The notes below the pieces were generated by a model. The model saw only the letters and a program-made list of their open reading frames with translations, was not told where the DNA came from and did no database searches. The translations under genes and the position numbers were made by a program. A DNA stretch of 32,456 nt. It comes from Nocardia carnea. Lineage in GTDB: Bacteria; Actinomycetota; Actinomycetes; Mycobacteriales; Mycobacteriaceae. Shown piece by piece: positions 31,298 through 32,456 of the stretch. Numbering within the stretch: the first letter of the stretch is position 1; each line of letters begins with the position of its first letter. Where the stretch lies: contig NZ_JARWOV010000274.1 of the NCBI RefSeq assembly GCF_029868855.1, forward strand, positions 1 through 32,456, in the 5' to 3' direction.

Positions 31298-32086
31298 ATG
31301 GGATATTCGCAGCGCTGGGGCGAGCAGCGCTGGCCGGAGGTACCGCCGGACCGTGACCCGGGCCCGCCCGCCCGAGCGGGCCGGCGCCGGCCGGAACCCC
31401 GCGAGGAACCCGAGGATTTCGACCATCCGGACGATTCGCCTTTCGACACCGGCCGTCCGGTCGTCAACCCCTATGCCGTTGTCGCCTTGGTGGCGGCTCT
31501 GGTTCTGCTCTTCCCGGTCGCCATCGTTTTCGGGTCGATCGCGTTCACGTATCCGCGCGGCCGGTTCATGGCGTTCACCGCATTCGTGCTCGGTGCGCTG
31601 GAGGCGGCTTTGCTGGTGGCATTCGTCGTCCTGCCCCGGGACCGGGTATCGGATATGTACTCGCAGGTCGGCGACGCGCTGGGGGTCACCACCGGGTCCG
31701 CGGACGCAGCGGGTGTTCCCGCCGACGGCACAGTGGAAAGTGCCACCGCCGTCTCCATTCCGGCACCGTCCAGTGCGCCGCCGGCACCCTCCACCCGAGC
31801 GCCGGTTACCCGGCCCGCACCCGAGATCGCGGCACCCGTCGCCGAGAAAGACACCGCCTGTCCCGAGCCCGCCCTGATCGGCGCGGCGACCGACGGCACT
31901 ACTCTGCTGTGCCTGACCGACACCGGATCGGTTACCGGCTATCAGTGGTCCGGGCCGTACCGGGTCGCCGAGGACGTACGCGCGGAAGGCGGGAACTGCA
32001 CCGCAGGTGCGGCCGCCACGGCCCGCACCGCCGCCGGCCGGGCTCTGGTCTGCGAAGACGGTACTTGGGCGTTGTGGGTCTCCTGA
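31298..32086 (+). CDS. two-TM protein with Pro/Ala linker and secreted C-terminal domain
   Basis: A 262-residue protein. Residues 1-55 are hydrophilic, Pro/Arg/Glu-rich and probably cytosolic. Hydrophobic helices lie near 57-80 (VVALVAALVLLFPVAIVFG) and 92-113 (FTAFVLGALEAALLVAFVVL). A Pro/Ala/Ser/Thr linker (about 145-190) leads to a C-terminal domain with CPEPALIGAATDGTTLLCL, GNCTAGAAATARTAA and LVCEDGTWALWV; four Cys residues may form two disulfides. The first part looks like DUF4190-type membrane anchors. The function is unknown. The ATG at 31298 has AAGGG seven bases upstream. It is convergent with the polymerase-domain gene at the edge. Confidence 0.8.
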   Translation: MGYSQRWGEQRWPEVPPDRDPGPPARAGRRRPEPREEPEDFDHPDDSPFDTGRPVVNPYAVVALVAALVLLFPVAIVFGSIAFTYPRGRFMAFTAFVLGALEAALLVAFVVLPRDRVSDMYSQVGDALGVTTGSADAAGVPADGTVESATAVSIPAPSSAPPAPSTRAPVTRPAPEIAAPVAEKDTACPEPALIGAATDGTTLLCLTDTGSVTGYQWSGPYRVAEDVRAEGGNCTAGAAATARTAAGRALVCEDGTWALWVS

Positions 32087-32182
32087 ATCGAGCTCACGAC
32101 GGTCGCTGCCCGCTATGCGTCGGGCTGCCCGGATCGGGATGGGCCACCGTGACGACGGAACAAAGCCCCTTGTGCCGGTGGC

Positions 32183-32456
32183 CTACCCTGCCGGATCCGG
32201 TTTGCGGGCGCGGCTGGGCTGGACCCGGGGTGGTTCGTTCGGCATCTTCGGGTATTGCGGCGGCCACGGCGCGTCCATGAGGCCGCCCGCCAGATCGCGT
32301 TCGGACCATTCCAGCAGGGGTTCGATGGATTGCGGCGGGCGATCCACCCACGGATCGCCCCGTGGGGCCGCCGCCCCGGGTAGGGGGCGCGCGGGGGGTA
32401 CAAGGGGAAGCACCGTTACACTTAGGGCCCCCGCCAGGGGGGGGGCCCCAGCGCCC
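32183..32456 (-). CDS. C-terminus of a LigD-type polymerase/primase-domain protein (partial)
   Basis: The gene runs off the right edge; its TGA-side end is at 32183. The readable C-terminus contains QSIEPLLEWSERDLAGGL, DAPWPPQYPKMPNEPP and RVQPSRARK. The pattern of SLEPLLE, a PxYPKMPxEPxR block and PSRARK at the end is typical, from memory, of stand-alone LigD polymerase-domain (archaeo-eukaryotic primase type) proteins in actinobacteria, which act in NHEJ repair. Upstream of GDPWV (before about 32360) the frame is open to the edge, but the sequence reads as unlikely Pro/Ala-rich protein. The catalytic domain is outside the window. Confidence 0.55.
   Translation of the reverse strand, partial: GAGAPPLAGALSVTVLPLVPPARPLPGAAAPRGDPWVDRPPQSIEPLLEWSERDLAGGLMDAPWPPQYPKMPNEPPRVQPSRARKPDPAG

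Noticed and set aside
1..32456. tRNA, rRNA, CRISPR arrays, insertion sequences, phage genes
   Set aside because: None was recognised: no transposase or integrase motifs, no regular spacer arrays and no cloverleaf-like sequence were seen.

Overview
The window is high-GC actinobacterial DNA. A mycolate-containing actinomycete, most likely Nocardia or a close relative, fits best. The reasons are the density of fatty-acyl-CoA enzymes (TesB thioesterase, two acyl-CoA dehydrogenases, acyl-CoA-type SDR, CaiB-type CoA transferase), a KstR-type operator, MpaB/DUF2236, DUF2784 and DUF4333 proteins, frequent GTG starts and apparent leaderless promoters. The genus is inferred from gene content; no rRNA or tRNA gene is visible.

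Layout. (1) 1-3.5 kb: thioesterase II, a 3-hydroxyacyl-CoA-dehydrogenase-like SDR and an ADP-ribosylglycohydrolase, all on the minus strand. (2) 3.6-7.6 kb: a haem-type MpaB/DUF2236 oxygenase divergent from an FAD oxidoreductase, then a TetR regulator and an SRPBCC protein. The divergent region carries a sharp promoter overlapped by a palindrome. (3) 7.6-10.5 kb: a fused two-domain acyl-CoA dehydrogenase behind a perfect KstR-type box, then a convergent RibD/DHFR-like gene. (4) 10.5-14.3 kb: surface/lipoprotein genes, a gene broken by several frameshifts, and two strong tandem hairpins. (5) 14.3-17.6 kb: a translationally coupled O-methyltransferase/FAD-monooxygenase pair and an RDD membrane protein. 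(6) 17.6-23.4 kb: three paralogous Tat-exported TAXI solute-binding proteins around an OmpR/EnvZ-type two-component system, with no TRAP permease. (7) 23.4-25.6 kb: a long intergenic region with a 62-bp nested palindrome, a GlxA-type AraC regulator and a small lipoprotein. (8) 25.8-32.5 kb: CoA transferase, DUF2784 protein, zinc-ribbon SDR, acyl-CoA dehydrogenase with its TetR regulator, a two-TM secreted-domain protein, and the C-terminus of a LigD-type polymerase-domain protein at the right edge.

The most interesting unit is region 6. Two TAXI genes of equal length share a bipartite upstream element (CAACAG-N9-TAGCGCAGC). The third lies convergent to the histidine kinase. With no permease in the window, the simplest reading is that the binding proteins report ligand to the kinase, by analogy with the Tct-type systems of proteobacteria. 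Other points are the KstR-box-linked dehydrogenase, the MpaB/FAD/TetR/SRPBCC locus, the atypical SDR with a zinc ribbon and no catalytic Tyr, and repeated TANNNT-N6-start leaderless arrangements.
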